Under the pieces are notes generated by a model that saw only the letters and a program-made list of their open reading frames with translations, made no database searches and was not told where the DNA came from. Of a stretch of 64,000 bases of DNA, positions 25,847 through 34,452 are shown piece by piece. Numbering within the stretch: the first letter of the stretch is position 1; the number at the start of each line of letters is the position of its first letter. The translations under genes were made by a program, and so were the position numbers. The DNA lies in the NCBI RefSeq assembly GCF_002259645.1, contig NZ_MWWV01000004.1:310001-374000 (forward strand). The letters are read 5' to 3'. This DNA is from Bifidobacterium tissieri. Its GTDB lineage: Bacteria; Actinomycetota; Actinomycetes; Actinomycetales; Bifidobacteriaceae.

Positions 25847-26746
25847 TCACTTGGTAATCGGCACCACGTACTGCGTGTCACGAATATCGGCAAGGCCTTC
25901 GTCCAGTCCGTACTTCTTCAGCGTGGGCTTGACCTTGTCGTCCTTGATGATCTTCTCGATGCCCTTGTCGAACGCCTGGCCAAGCGAGCTGTTGCCCTTG
26001 GTGTACGGGTAGCTCACCTCCGGGGGCTCGACCAGCGAGTTGATGCGCTTGTCCGGGTTCTTGTTGGCGTATTCCACGACGATGTTGCTGTTGCCCTTGA
26101 ACTCGTCGACCGCGGTGCCGTACGCCTCCATGATCATGTCGACGCGTCCGGCCTCAAGATCCTGCTTCATTTCCACGGAGCTCGGGTAGGTCTTCACCTT
26201 GTCACCGAACACCTTCTTCATGTCCTCGAGCCAGCCGTAGCCGTCGCCGATGCCGATGGTCTTGATGCCCTTGGCGTCGATGTCGTCGAGGGTCTTGATG
26301 TCCGTGTCCTTCTTGGAGGCGTAGCCCACGCCCTCGAGGTAGATGGACTTCGGGAAGTCGACCACCTGGGCGCGCTTCTCGGTCACGTTGATATCGCCGG
26401 TGGCGGTGTCGATCTGGCCGGACGCGATGGCCTGCATGGCGTTGGCGAACGAGGCCTGCTGCCATTCGACGTTCAGGCAGTTGGCGTCGGCGATCTGCTT
26501 GATGAAGTCGATGTCCATGCCCTCGGGGTTGCCGCCGTTGTAGCTCGAGTACGGCGGCTGATCGATCACACCCACCGTCAGCGTGCCGGACTTGATGGTG
26601 GTGATATCCGATACCAGCGGCGTACAGTCGCTCTTGGCGGAGCTGGACGAGCCCGACGAACCGCTGCCGCATGCGGCGAGCGCGCTGACGCTCATCAACG
26701 CGGCACAGGCCGCGGCCATCAGCTTCATTCCTCGTGAGATCTTCAT
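25847..26746 (-). CDS. Polar amino-acid ABC transporter substrate-binding lipoprotein
   Basis: 299 residues; AGAGGAACA precedes ATG. A lipoprotein signal peptide ends at the lipobox LAAC, so Cys26 is lipidated and the protein sits on the outer face of the membrane. A Ser/Gly linker follows, then a family-3 bilobal domain (LTVGVIDQPPYSSYNGGNPEGMDIDFIKQIAD; WQQASFANAMQAIASGQIDTATGDINVTEKRAQVVDFPKSIY). Family 3 binds polar amino acids, opines and some cyclic amino acids. Location beside the proline reductase cluster makes proline or hydroxyproline a reasonable substrate, but the sequence does not prove it. Confidence 0.88.
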   Translation of the reverse strand: MKISRGMKLMAAACAALMSVSALAACGSGSSGSSSSAKSDCTPLVSDITTIKSGTLTVGVIDQPPYSSYNGGNPEGMDIDFIKQIADANCLNVEWQQASFANAMQAIASGQIDTATGDINVTEKRAQVVDFPKSIYLEGVGYASKKDTDIKTLDDIDAKGIKTIGIGDGYGWLEDMKKVFGDKVKTYPSSVEMKQDLEAGRVDMIMEAYGTAVDEFKGNSNIVVEYANKNPDKRINSLVEPPEVSYPYTKGNSSLGQAFDKGIEKIIKDDKVKPTLKKYGLDEGLADIRDTQYVVPITK

Positions 26747-26888
26747 GATTGTTCCTCTCTGTGTGCGGTCGAGGTGTCGCCACGACCGATGACCTTGATG
26801 TGGGGACGGCGCGCGCAGGAAGGTCGGGCCTGCGGCATGTCGTGGTGAGAATTGCGGGATTGCAAGAATTCAGCGGCTCAATGCCGAT

Positions 26889-27554
26889 TCAGTAGCTCAA
26901 TGCCAGACGGCGTTCGAGCCAGCGGGTGATCCAGGATGCGGGAAGCGTGATCACCGCGTAGCACAGTCCGGCGAGTACGAAGACGCGCAGATACTGGAAT
27001 GTGGTCGATCCGTAGGTGTACGCCTCCTTCATGAGCTCCGGCACGGCCACGGTGTAGGCCAGCGACGTGTCCTGGAACAGGAGGATGGTCTGGCCGAGCA
27101 GTGCCGGGATGATGGATCGGAAGGCCTGTGGCAGGATCACGTAGAGGAACGTGGTGCCGCCGTCGAGCCCGAGCGCATCGCCGGCCTCGTTCTGTCCGTT
27201 CGGCACCGCCTGGATGCCGGCTCGGAAGATCTCCGAGCAGTAGCAGGAGTAGTTCCACGCCAGGGCGATGATGGCCGAAGGGAAGCTGTCGAGCAGCACC
27301 CCGAAAGTGGGTAGACCGAAGTACACGAGGTACAGGATGATCAGCGCGGGCATGCCTCGTCCGATTTCGACGACGACCAGACCGAGTGCGCTGACGAACC
27401 GGTTGTGGCTCATCACCATCATGCAGAACAGCAGTCCGAGCGGCAGGCCGATGATCATGGACACTCCGGCGAGCGTCACGCTGACCTGCAGTCCGTGGAG
27501 CATGCCAGGCAGTCCTTCGGACCAGAACTGCAGCAGGGGTTCCTGTGTCGTCAT
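26889..27554 (-). CDS. Amino-acid ABC transporter permease (HisM/GlnP type)
   Basis: 221 residues with about five hydrophobic segments, beginning MTTQEPLLQFWSEGLPGMLHGLQVSVTLAGVSMIIGLPLG. The cytoplasmic coupling loop is IFRAGIQAVPNGQNEAGDALGLDGGTTFLYVILPQAFR, the signature of the polar amino-acid family. The start codon lies one base after the stop of the preceding permease, so the two subunits are coupled and probably form a heterodimer. Confidence 0.9.
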   Translation of the reverse strand: MTTQEPLLQFWSEGLPGMLHGLQVSVTLAGVSMIIGLPLGLLFCMMVMSHNRFVSALGLVVVEIGRGMPALIILYLVYFGLPTFGVLLDSFPSAIIALAWNYSCYCSEIFRAGIQAVPNGQNEAGDALGLDGGTTFLYVILPQAFRSIIPALLGQTILLFQDTSLAYTVAVPELMKEAYTYGSTTFQYLRVFVLAGLCYAVITLPASWITRWLERRLALSY

Positions 27555-27555
27555 G

Positions 27556-28200
27556 TCAGATCACCGCCTTGCGAAGGTTGGCGTCGAGCTTGCGCGACAG
27601 CATGGCCACGGGAATGCTGAGCACGATGTACAGCACGCCGGCGATGGCATAGGGCAGTACGCCTGCCACGGAGTTGATGTTCTGCCGGGCGTATCCCTGT
27701 GCCATGAACACCATTTCGGCCACGGCGATGGTGGACGCGATGGACGAGTTCTTGAGCAGTCCGATCAGATACGTGGCGATGGACGGGCTGACGATACGTG
27801 CGGCCTGCGGCACGATCACGCCGAAGAACGATACCGTGCCGGGGATGCCGAGCGCCGCGGCGGCCTCATATTGGCCTTTGGGCACCGCCTGCAGTCCACC
27901 TCGGTAGATGTCGGCGAGATATCCTGCCGAGATGAGTCCCAGTCCGACGATCGCGGCCTCCAGTGCGGTGATGCGGAACGCCGGTGTGGACAGACCGAAT
28001 TTCAACAGGAACAGCCATACGATCATGGGAATGCCGCGCAGCAGGTCCACGATAAGGCGGACGATCCAGCGGATCGGCGCTATGCCTGTTCTGAGGCCCA
28101 GCGCCATGGGGATTCCGAGTACCGCGCCGATCGCGAATGATGCGACGGTGATCAGCAGTGTCATCGGAAGTCCGGAGAGCACCACGAGAAGCGGCTCCAT
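27556..28200 (-). CDS. Amino-acid ABC transporter permease (HisQ/GlnP type)
   Basis: 214 residues, first gene of the operon. It starts MEPLLVVLSGLPMTLLITVASFAIGAVLGIPMALGLRT and carries the coupling loop YRGGLQAVPKGQYEAAAALGIPGTVSFFGVIVPQAAR. Five hydrophobic spans. GAAGGGGGC upstream of ATG 28200 serves as ribosome site. It pairs with the next permease. The 28201-28531 gap upstream contains an inverted repeat listed separately. Confidence 0.9.
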   Translation of the reverse strand: MEPLLVVLSGLPMTLLITVASFAIGAVLGIPMALGLRTGIAPIRWIVRLIVDLLRGIPMIVWLFLLKFGLSTPAFRITALEAAIVGLGLISAGYLADIYRGGLQAVPKGQYEAAAALGIPGTVSFFGVIVPQAARIVSPSIATYLIGLLKNSSIASTIAVAEMVFMAQGYARQNINSVAGVLPYAIAGVLYIVLSIPVAMLSRKLDANLRKAVI

Positions 28201-28241
28201 TCGAGCCCCCTTCCTCTAGCGAGTCGACTTTGAAGGGGTCG

Positions 28242-28259
28242 CGAACGGGAATTCGTTCG
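28242..28259. promoter_or_regulatory. Inverted repeat ahead of the amino-acid ABC operon
   Basis: CGAACG - GGAATT - CGTTCG, an 18-bp site with perfect 6-bp arms, 42 bp before the first permease gene. Plausible operator for this operon. It differs from the prdC palindrome, so a separate regulator is likely. Confidence 0.4.
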
Positions 28260-28439
28260 GAAACGGTCCGGCTGTATATCGTGATCGAGATGATGCGGAT
28301 TCGTGACGACATCGATGATGTCGTTCAACGTTCCCAACCCCTTACGTTGATTCAGTATTTAAGGGGTGGAACAATTCCCGGAATTTGCTCAGTTGTAAAC
28401 GAAAGTGAACCGCGGTCTGATTCGTAGTCTATTTGTAAC

Positions 28440-28475
28440 GCCGTGGAATGCCAATCGTCATTAACATTCCACGGC
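28440..28475 (-). terminator. Hairpin downstream of orn
   Basis: GCCGTGGAATG and CATTCCACGGC form a perfect 11-bp stem with a 14-nt loop, about 57 bp after the orn stop. The T-content after it on the minus strand is weak (GTTACAAAT), so termination may be partial. Confidence 0.55.
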
Positions 28476-28531
28476 TTGTCCTATCGTTCTCATCGTCTCA
28501 CCCTTGAGATGATGGGAATCGGCGGCGTGGT

Positions 28532-29239
28532 TTAGTAGTCGGCCTTCTCCGGGGTGTTGGCGTCCTCCACCGGGTTGCCGTTCTCCTCGTACTTGCGCAG
28601 CAGGCTGGTGGCCTCGATGTCCGCGGCGATGGCACGTGCCTGTTCGGCGTCCGGACCGGGCGCGGGCTTGAAGAACGCCTCGCGGTAGTAGCGCAGTTCG
28701 TCAAGCGATTCGATGATGTCGGCGAGCGCGCGATGGCCGCCGTGCTTGGCCGGCTTGTTGCGGTACACGTCCGGATACCAGCGGCGGGACAGCTCCTTAA
28801 GGGTGCTCACGTCGATCACGCGGTAGTGCAGCAGGCTCATCAGGTCGGGCATGTAGCGGTCGAGGAACTTCTTGTCGCTGCCCACGGAGTTGCCGGCGAG
28901 GTGTGCCTTGCCCTTGGCTGGCAGCCACTGCTTCACGTATTCGACCACCTGGCGCTGGGCCTCGTCGAGCGGCAGGCCGTTGGCGTTCCATTCGTCGATC
29001 AGTCCGGAGCTGGTGTGCATATGACGTACGAAGTCGTTCATCTGGGCGACGGCGGCGTCCGACGGCTTGATGACGAGGTCGATGCCTTCGTCGAGCACGT
29101 TGAGGTTGAAGTCGGTGGGCACGACGGATACCTCGCACAGTTCGTCGTGGAAGATATCAAGTCCGGTCATTTCGCAGTCGATCCAGATCATGCGTGATTC
29201 GGACGGATCGAACGTTTCGATGTCGTTATGCGATGCCAT
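28532..29239 (-). CDS. orn: Oligoribonuclease
   Basis: 235 residues, longer than the 180-residue E. coli form because of an actinobacterial C-terminal tail ([32 protein letters not shown]). Orn degrades 2-5 nt RNA and pGpG to mononucleotides in the cytoplasm. The DEDDh exonuclease residues are visible: [10 protein letters not shown] (Asp, Glu), [16 protein letters not shown] (Asp), and HRALADI (His, Asp). The wording [16 protein letters not shown] is family-typical. Single gene between the ABC operon and a LacI regulator. Confidence 0.95.
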   Translation of the reverse strand: MASHNDIETFDPSESRMIWIDCEMTGLDIFHDELCEVSVVPTDFNLNVLDEGIDLVIKPSDAAVAQMNDFVRHMHTSSGLIDEWNANGLPLDEAQRQVVEYVKQWLPAKGKAHLAGNSVGSDKKFLDRYMPDLMSLLHYRVIDVSTLKELSRRWYPDVYRNKPAKHGGHRALADIIESLDELRYYREAFFKPAPGPDAEQARAIAADIEATSLLRKYEENGNPVEDANTPEKADY

Positions 29240-29294
29240 ATTCAGCCTTTCCCCTATCTATGGAACAGGTAAGCGTACCGCGACCGCGGGATTT

Positions 29295-30335
29295 TCAGTC
29301 GTCTTCGGGGGCGGGACCCGTGGTGCCGCGCAGCACGAGCGAGGTGGGCACCACGCCGTACGGATCGGAGAGCGTTTCCCCACGCATGAGTGCAAGCGCC
29401 TTGTTGCCGGCGGAACGTCCAAGTTCGGTGGGGTCCTGATGCACGGTGGTGAGGTCGAGGATCGGCGCGCGGGTGTCGTCGTCGAATCCGATGACCGACA
29501 TGTCCTCCGGTATTTTCACTCCCACGCGAACCAGTTCTCGTACCAATGCGACGGCGACCTTGTCGTTCTCCACGCAGACCCCGGTCGGACGCGACGGCGA
29601 GCCGACCAGCTGGGCGGCGATGCCGGAGTAGGCATCCATCTGACTGCGCATGCCGGTGTAGACGATGGCGGGAACCGTCATGATCTCGTCGTCGGCATAG
29701 CCAAGTTCGCGTGCGGCCGAGACGAATCCCTGGGAGCGGATGCGGGATGAGCTGACGAACGGGGAGGTGTCGGGCTGTTCCACGTAGGCCAGACTGTGGT
29801 GTCCCAGCGAATGCAACAGTCGGACGGGCGCATACATGGAGGTGTTGTCATCGATGCGCGCGGTGGCACCGTACCCGTCATCGCTGGGGGTGTTGACCCC
29901 CACCACGGGCACGGTGAGTTCCTTGAGCACCTGTTTCTTGGCGTCGTCAAGGTCGAAGGAGAACACGATCACGGCGTCGACGTTCTGATTGCCGGGCAGG
30001 GTCTGGAAGAAGTTGTCCAGGGACTGTTCGTCCCAGATCACGTAGGGGATCACATCATATCCATGTACGGACAGTGCCTCGTACACACCTTCGAAGGCGT
30101 GCGAGTTGAACCATCCGCTGATGCGATCGGCCAGCAATACACCCACGCGCATGGTTTTGCCGCTGGCGAGCGATGACGCGCTCTTGGAGAAGGAGAAGTG
30201 GAGCTTTTCCGCGGCATCCTCCACTCGTTTACGCGTGGACGGGTTGACCTTGTCCAGTCCGCGCAGTGCACGCGATACGGTGGAGACGGATACGCCAGCC
30301 GCTTTGGCCACCTCTGAGATCGTGGTTCGTGCCAT
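29295..30335 (-). CDS. LacI-family transcriptional regulator of the alpha-glucosidase locus
   Basis: 346 residues from ATG 30335 with GGAGGCGAA upstream; further upstream in-frame codons are not used. The DNA-binding domain is classical: TTISEVAKAAGVSVSTVSRALRGLDKVNPSTRKRVEDAAEKL, including the hinge helix. The rest is a periplasmic-binding-protein-like sugar sensor (FDDDTRAPILDLTTVHQDPTELGRSA near the end). It is divergent from the alpha-glucosidase gene across a 530-bp control region that contains several AAGCGCTTGCA/GCAAACGC-type sites. It probably represses both directions and is released by an alpha-glucoside (inference). Confidence 0.9.
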   Translation of the reverse strand: MARTTISEVAKAAGVSVSTVSRALRGLDKVNPSTRKRVEDAAEKLHFSFSKSASSLASGKTMRVGVLLADRISGWFNSHAFEGVYEALSVHGYDVIPYVIWDEQSLDNFFQTLPGNQNVDAVIVFSFDLDDAKKQVLKELTVPVVGVNTPSDDGYGATARIDDNTSMYAPVRLLHSLGHHSLAYVEQPDTSPFVSSSRIRSQGFVSAARELGYADDEIMTVPAIVYTGMRSQMDAYSGIAAQLVGSPSRPTGVCVENDKVAVALVRELVRVGVKIPEDMSVIGFDDDTRAPILDLTTVHQDPTELGRSAGNKALALMRGETLSDPYGVVPTSLVLRGTTGPAPEDD

Positions 30336-30538
30336 AATCGTTCGCCTCCTTATATATATGTCTACCGCCTTCATGGTCATCCACGGATGATGGACCACGG
30401 AACGGTCGAAAAGGACGACCGACCATTCGTATGGTATATCACAGGCACACGCCCGCCACATCGCGGTCGCATTCACCCCATGGGTACGTTCACATGATCA
30501 GTATAACCCATATACAAACGTTTTTGCTCATTTTCATA

Positions 30539-30550
30539 AAAGCGCTTGCA
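30539..30550. promoter_or_regulatory. LacI-type operator 1
   Basis: AAAGCGCTTGCA, the reverse complement of TGCAAGCGCTTT found at 30779-30790. It contains AGCGCT plus the CAA flank seen in many LacI/GalR operators, and lies 66 bp upstream of the -35 element. Confidence 0.65.
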
Positions 30551-30615
30551 AGTCATCAAACACTTGTATTTCCAACGATTTCTAGTACTTAGAAATACGA
30601 CACGCCGATAACGTT

Positions 30616-30643
30616 TTGACATAGTTAATGCAAACGCTATTAT
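30616..30643 (+). promoter_or_regulatory. Promoter of the alpha-glucosidase/MFS operon
   Basis: TTGACA (30616-30621), a 16-bp spacer, then TATTAT (30638-30643): near-consensus sigma-70-type hexamers. The spacer holds GCAAACGCTA, a degenerate LacI half-site, so repressor bound there would block polymerase directly. The predicted leader is about 215 nt. Confidence 0.7.
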
Positions 30644-30746
30644 GAATACCAACACAACACCTCATCAACCACGGTGAGGGATGGGATACCACCTAGGCCA
30701 ACGAGTCAATAGGGAGACAAGGAAACCTAGGCAATATACGACTTTC

Positions 30747-30790
30747 AACCGAACGGTCGGTTTGCGCGCATCAAAAGTGCAAGCGCTTTT
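30747..30790. promoter_or_regulatory. Leader inverted repeat and LacI-type operator 2
   Basis: AACCGA-ACGG-TCGGTT (30747-30762) is a perfect inverted repeat, and TGCAAGCGCTTT (30779-30790) is the second, inverted copy of the LacI-type site. Both lie in the transcribed leader. The two LacI sites are about 240 bp apart, suited to DNA looping over the promoter. Two CCTAGGC copies (about 30691 and 30727) also occur in the leader. Confidence 0.6.
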
Positions 30791-30865
30791 ATTGACCGCT
30801 CGGAGAGCGTCAATGGAACAAGCCGGTGCAAACCGACTCGACAATGGGAAACAAAGGAGTATTTC

Positions 30866-32623
30866 ATGGCAGAGAACGCGCTCAATGATCCGGCACTGTG
30901 GTGGAAGCAGGCCGTCGTCTATCAGGTCTACCCCCGCTCGTTCAAGGACTCCAAGGGCTCCGGACTCGGACAGATCGCCGGCGTGACCGAGAAGATCGAC
31001 TACCTCGCCAAGCTCGGCGTCGACGCCATCTGGCTCAGCCCCTTCTACCCCTCCCAGCTCGCCGACGGCGGCTACGACGTGGACGACTACCGCAACGTCG
31101 ACCCCAAGCTCGGCACCATGGACGACTTCGACGAACTCGCCAAGGCCGCCCACGCCCACAACATCAAGGTGGTCGTCGACATCGTCCCCAACCACAGCTC
31201 CAACCTGCACGAATGGTTCCAGGCCGCACTCAAGGCCGCCCCCGGCTCCCCGGAGCGCGACCGCTACATCTTCCGCGACGGCAAGGGCCCCAATGGCGAC
31301 CAGCCCCCGACCAACTGGGACAACCACTTCGGCGGGCCGGCATGGACCCGCGTCCCCGACGGCCAGTGGTACCTCCACATGTTCACCAAGGAACAGCCCG
31401 ACTTCAACTGGAAGAACCCCGAAGTGCGCGAGGACTTCATCAAGACCCTGCGCTTCTGGCTCGACCACGGCGCAGACGGATTCCGCGTGGACGTGGCCCA
31501 CGGCCTGGCCAAGGACCTCGACCGTGACGACCTCGACAACTACGTGGTGTGGTGCACCTCCGACCAGCCCGACGACGGCTCCCACCCGGTGATCGACCGT
31601 GACGAGGTCCATGAGATCTACCACGAGTGGCGCAAGGTCTTCAACGAGTACAACCCGCCGGCATTCGCCGTGGCCGAGGCCTGGGTGCAGCCCAACCGCC
31701 AGTACCTGTACGCCAGCCCCGACGATCTGGGCCAGATCTTCAACTTCGAGTTCGCCAAGAAGGACTGGATCCGCGACGCCATGCACCAGGCCATCGATGA
31801 GGGCATCGCCAGCGCCGAGCGCTCCGGCTCCTCCGCCACGTGGGTGATGAGCAACCACGATGTGGTCCGCCACGCCACCCGCTACGGCCTGCCGCAGGTC
31901 CCCACCAGTGAATACCACCAGCTGGCCAAGGACTGGGTGCTGCGCGACGGCACCACCTACCCGCTCAACAAGGAACTCGGCACCAAGCGCGCCCGCGCCG
32001 CCATCCTCATGGAGATGGCCCTGCCCGGATCCGTCTACGTGTACCAAGGCGAGGAGCTCGGCCTGTTCGAGGTCGCCGACATCCCGTGGGATCGCGTGGA
32101 GGACCCGTCCGGCCACCGCACCTCCCAGGCCGCCAGCACCAAGGGCCGTGACGGCTGCCGCGTGCCGCTGCCGTGGGTCGCCGCCGACGCCCCGAAGCTC
32201 GCCAACCCGGACGATGAGTTCGGCACCGACGGATCCTTCGGCTTCTCCCCCGCCGACGCCACCGAAGAGCCGCACCTGCCGCAGCCGGCTTGGTACAAGG
32301 ACTTCGCCGCCGACGTGGAGGACACCGATCCGGACTCCATGCTGAACCTGTACCGCAAGGTCATCGCACTGCGTCACCAGCTGCAGACCACCGACCTGTC
32401 CATCGAATGGCTGCCCGAGGACCGCTCCAGCGGCAAGCCCGACGGCGCCAACGGCTTCACCGGAGGCACGATCGCCTACAAGCGCGCCAACGGCTGGGCC
32501 TCCATCACCAACTTCGGTGCGGACCCGGTCGATCTGCCCGCCGGTGAGCTGCTGCTCACCTCCGGCCCGCTGACCGAGGATGGCAAGCTCCCGCAGGACA
32601 CTTCCGCCTGGGTCCAGCTCTGA
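30866..32623 (+). CDS. GH13 alpha-glucosidase (oligo-1,6-glucosidase/isomaltase type)
   Basis: 585 residues, no signal peptide, so intracellular. GH13 elements in order: QVYPRSFKDSKGSG, DIVPNHSS, DGFRVDVAH with nucleophile Asp209, AVAEAW with acid Glu271, and SNHDVVR with Asp332. The sequence after the second region matches bifidobacterial alpha-glucosidases acting on maltose, sucrose analogues or isomalto-oligosaccharides. GGAAACAAAGGAG precedes ATG. With the MFS transporter 169 bp downstream and the divergent LacI gene it forms a small alpha-glucoside uptake and hydrolysis unit. Preferred linkage cannot be decided from sequence alone. Confidence 0.93.
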   Translation: MAENALNDPALWWKQAVVYQVYPRSFKDSKGSGLGQIAGVTEKIDYLAKLGVDAIWLSPFYPSQLADGGYDVDDYRNVDPKLGTMDDFDELAKAAHAHNIKVVVDIVPNHSSNLHEWFQAALKAAPGSPERDRYIFRDGKGPNGDQPPTNWDNHFGGPAWTRVPDGQWYLHMFTKEQPDFNWKNPEVREDFIKTLRFWLDHGADGFRVDVAHGLAKDLDRDDLDNYVVWCTSDQPDDGSHPVIDRDEVHEIYHEWRKVFNEYNPPAFAVAEAWVQPNRQYLYASPDDLGQIFNFEFAKKDWIRDAMHQAIDEGIASAERSGSSATWVMSNHDVVRHATRYGLPQVPTSEYHQLAKDWVLRDGTTYPLNKELGTKRARAAILMEMALPGSVYVYQGEELGLFEVADIPWDRVEDPSGHRTSQAASTKGRDGCRVPLPWVAADAPKLANPDDEFGTDGSFGFSPADATEEPHLPQPAWYKDFAADVEDTDPDSMLNLYRKVIALRHQLQTTDLSIEWLPEDRSSGKPDGANGFTGGTIAYKRANGWASITNFGADPVDLPAGELLLTSGPLTEDGKLPQDTSAWVQL

Positions 32624-32640
32624 TCCGCGATCCGGGCCAC

Positions 32641-32738
32641 GGGTGAGCCGGTCAGCCGGCCGACTCACCCACACCAGACTTACCCTTCCCTTCCCTAACG
32701 ATTGTGCCGGGCGTTTCCCCATCCCCGCCCGGCACAAT
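32641..32738 (+). promoter_or_regulatory. Two hairpins between the alpha-glucosidase and MFS genes
   Basis: Hairpin 1 uses GGGTGAG (32641-32647) and CTCACCC (32664-32670). Hairpin 2 has perfect 13-bp arms, ATTGTGCCGGGCG (32701-32713) and CGCCCGGCACAAT (32726-32738). Neither has a T-run, so they more likely stabilise the upstream message or tune expression than end it. Confidence 0.55.
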
Positions 32739-32791
32739 CCCCATCAACTCTTACCTCTCCACATAACCGATCTCAAAGAGGAGAAAAGAAA

Positions 32792-34057
32792 ATGACCGTA
32801 GCAACAGCGACTCCCACGAGTCCCAACAAGACCAATAAGTGGCGGTACACCGCCGGCTTCATGGCCTTCGCCATCCTTTCCGGTGTGGCGTTCTTCGGCA
32901 CCATGTCCGTGCTCGTGCCGCAGCGCCTGCGCGCTGACCTCGGCATGGGCGCCACCGAGTCGACCGCAGCACTCGGCGCCATCAACTCGGCAGGCTCCAT
33001 CGCCTCCATCTTCATCGCGCTGTTCATCGGCGCCCTCTCCGACCGCACCGCATCCCGTTGGGGCAAGCGCACCCCGTGGATCTTCACCGGCGCGTTCATC
33101 TACGGCATCTGCTTCTGGTCGCTGAGCCGCCCGTCCACCGCCGTGCTGATCGGCGTCTTCTACGTCATCGCCCTTATCGGCCTGAACATGGTGCAGGCTC
33201 CTATCTACGCACTGATCTCCGACCGCGTTGAGGAGGAATCCCGCGCAACCGTGTCCGCAGCCATCGGCGGTGGCGGTGTGATCGGTCAGGGTATTGGTAC
33301 CCTCATCGGCTCCCGCTTCATCGAGAACGTCGAAGTCGGCTTCATCTGCACGGGTCTGTGCGCACTGGCCGCCGGTGTGCTCGCCGTACTTATCGCCCCG
33401 CGTGAGCCCTCCTCCAAGGACATGGTGAAGGACACCAGCAAGTCCACCTGGAAGGTCATCATCGAGTCCCTCACCCCGCCGCTGAAGGATTGCGGCGACT
33501 TCTACCGCGCCTTCATCTGCCGTACCTGCCTCATCGTCGCCTACCAGATGATCTTCAGCTACCAGCTGTACATCCTGACCGACCACATCGGCGAATCCAC
33601 CCAGCAGGCCGCCGTGTCGATGTCCGTGATCTCCGTGCTCACCATGGTCGCCTCCATGATCGCATCCCTGATCTCCGGCCCGATCGCCGACGCCCTCCAC
33701 CGCCGCAAGGCCCCGATCGCCGTCGCCTGCGCCGTGTTCGCCATCGGTCTGGCCATGCCGTGGATCTTCCCGACCCAGATGGGCATGTTCCTCTTCGGCG
33801 GCATCGCCTCCTTCGGTTACGGCATGTACCTGTCCGTCGATCAGGCTCTGAACGTCGACGTGCTGCCGAACAAGGAGACCGCCGGTAAGGACCTCGGCTT
33901 CATGAACATCGCCACCTGCGCCGGTCAGGCCATCGGTGTGGCGATCACCTCCAGCATCGTCGCCGCCACCAGCTCCTACAACTTCGTGTTCCCGACCGCC
34001 ATCGTGATGGCCGCCATCGCCGCCATCTCGGTCCTCGGCATCAAGCGCGTCAAGTAA
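32792..34057 (+). CDS. MFS transporter, sugar (GPH/MFS) type
   Basis: 421 residues from ATG 32792, after AAAGAGGAGAAAAG. About 12 membrane helices. The loop between helices 2 and 3 is GALSDRTASRWGKRTPWI, the D-R-G-[RK]-R motif of the major facilitator superfamily in the form used by sugar and sucrose permeases; the matching second-half loop is GPIADALHRRKAPIAVA. FSYQLYILTDHIG and GYGMYLSVDQALNVDVLP are like those of bifidobacterial glucoside transporters. It lies in the LacI-controlled transcript after the alpha-glucosidase, so an alpha-glucoside is the likely cargo. Confidence 0.88.
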   Translation: MTVATATPTSPNKTNKWRYTAGFMAFAILSGVAFFGTMSVLVPQRLRADLGMGATESTAALGAINSAGSIASIFIALFIGALSDRTASRWGKRTPWIFTGAFIYGICFWSLSRPSTAVLIGVFYVIALIGLNMVQAPIYALISDRVEEESRATVSAAIGGGGVIGQGIGTLIGSRFIENVEVGFICTGLCALAAGVLAVLIAPREPSSKDMVKDTSKSTWKVIIESLTPPLKDCGDFYRAFICRTCLIVAYQMIFSYQLYILTDHIGESTQQAAVSMSVISVLTMVASMIASLISGPIADALHRRKAPIAVACAVFAIGLAMPWIFPTQMGMFLFGGIASFGYGMYLSVDQALNVDVLPNKETAGKDLGFMNIATCAGQAIGVAITSSIVAATSSYNFVFPTAIVMAAIAAISVLGIKRVK

Positions 34058-34136
34058 CCCCCAAGGTGTGGTTTCGAGACATCATCGAGGCCACACCCCT
34101 TGGCAAAAACCGAACTACTCTCCATCCTCCTTCCCC

Positions 34137-34172
34137 AATCCCCCATGGTTCACAAGACCGTGGGGGATTTTT
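34137..34172 (+). terminator. Rho-independent terminator of the MFS gene
   Basis: AATCCCCCATGGT (34137-34149) and ACCGTGGGGGATT (34156-34168) form a 12-13 bp stem with a short loop, followed by TTTTT. An extra inverted repeat, CCAAGGTGTGG/CCACACCCCTTGG, lies at about 34061-34103. Confidence 0.92.
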
Positions 34173-34286
34173 CATATGCCGGCACAAGGTCTAGTGATCC
34201 GGCAGTCTGACGGCATCACCCACCATCGTCATTCCCAAACCGCGCACACGACTCATCCCGCAGCGCAGAATCATCCGTAAAGATGA

Positions 34287-34316
34287 TTGCAATCTGCCGT
34301 TCATCGTTATTAGAAT
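34287..34316 (+). promoter_or_regulatory. Candidate promoter of the arylsulfotransferase gene
   Basis: TTGCAA (34287-34292), 18-bp spacer, TAGAAT (34311-34316). The surrounding 34260-34380 is noticeably richer in A/T than nearby coding sequence. Leader of about 130 nt before ATG 34453. Confidence 0.45.
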
Positions 34317-34452
34317 ATTTGGCCTGTTTTTTCACTGTCCTTTCAGGAACGATCCAGACGCAACGAAGCGCCCGATCATACATTGTCAGTGGTTCGGCAG
34401 CGATCCAGTCCGAATCACCTTTTCAACAGACTTCCCCCTGAAAGGCCCTGCC

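Noticed and set aside
30665-32737. 690-codon open frame antisense to the alpha-glucosidase
   Set aside because: Shadow frame over a conserved GH13 gene, low-complexity Gly/Val/His/Leu content.
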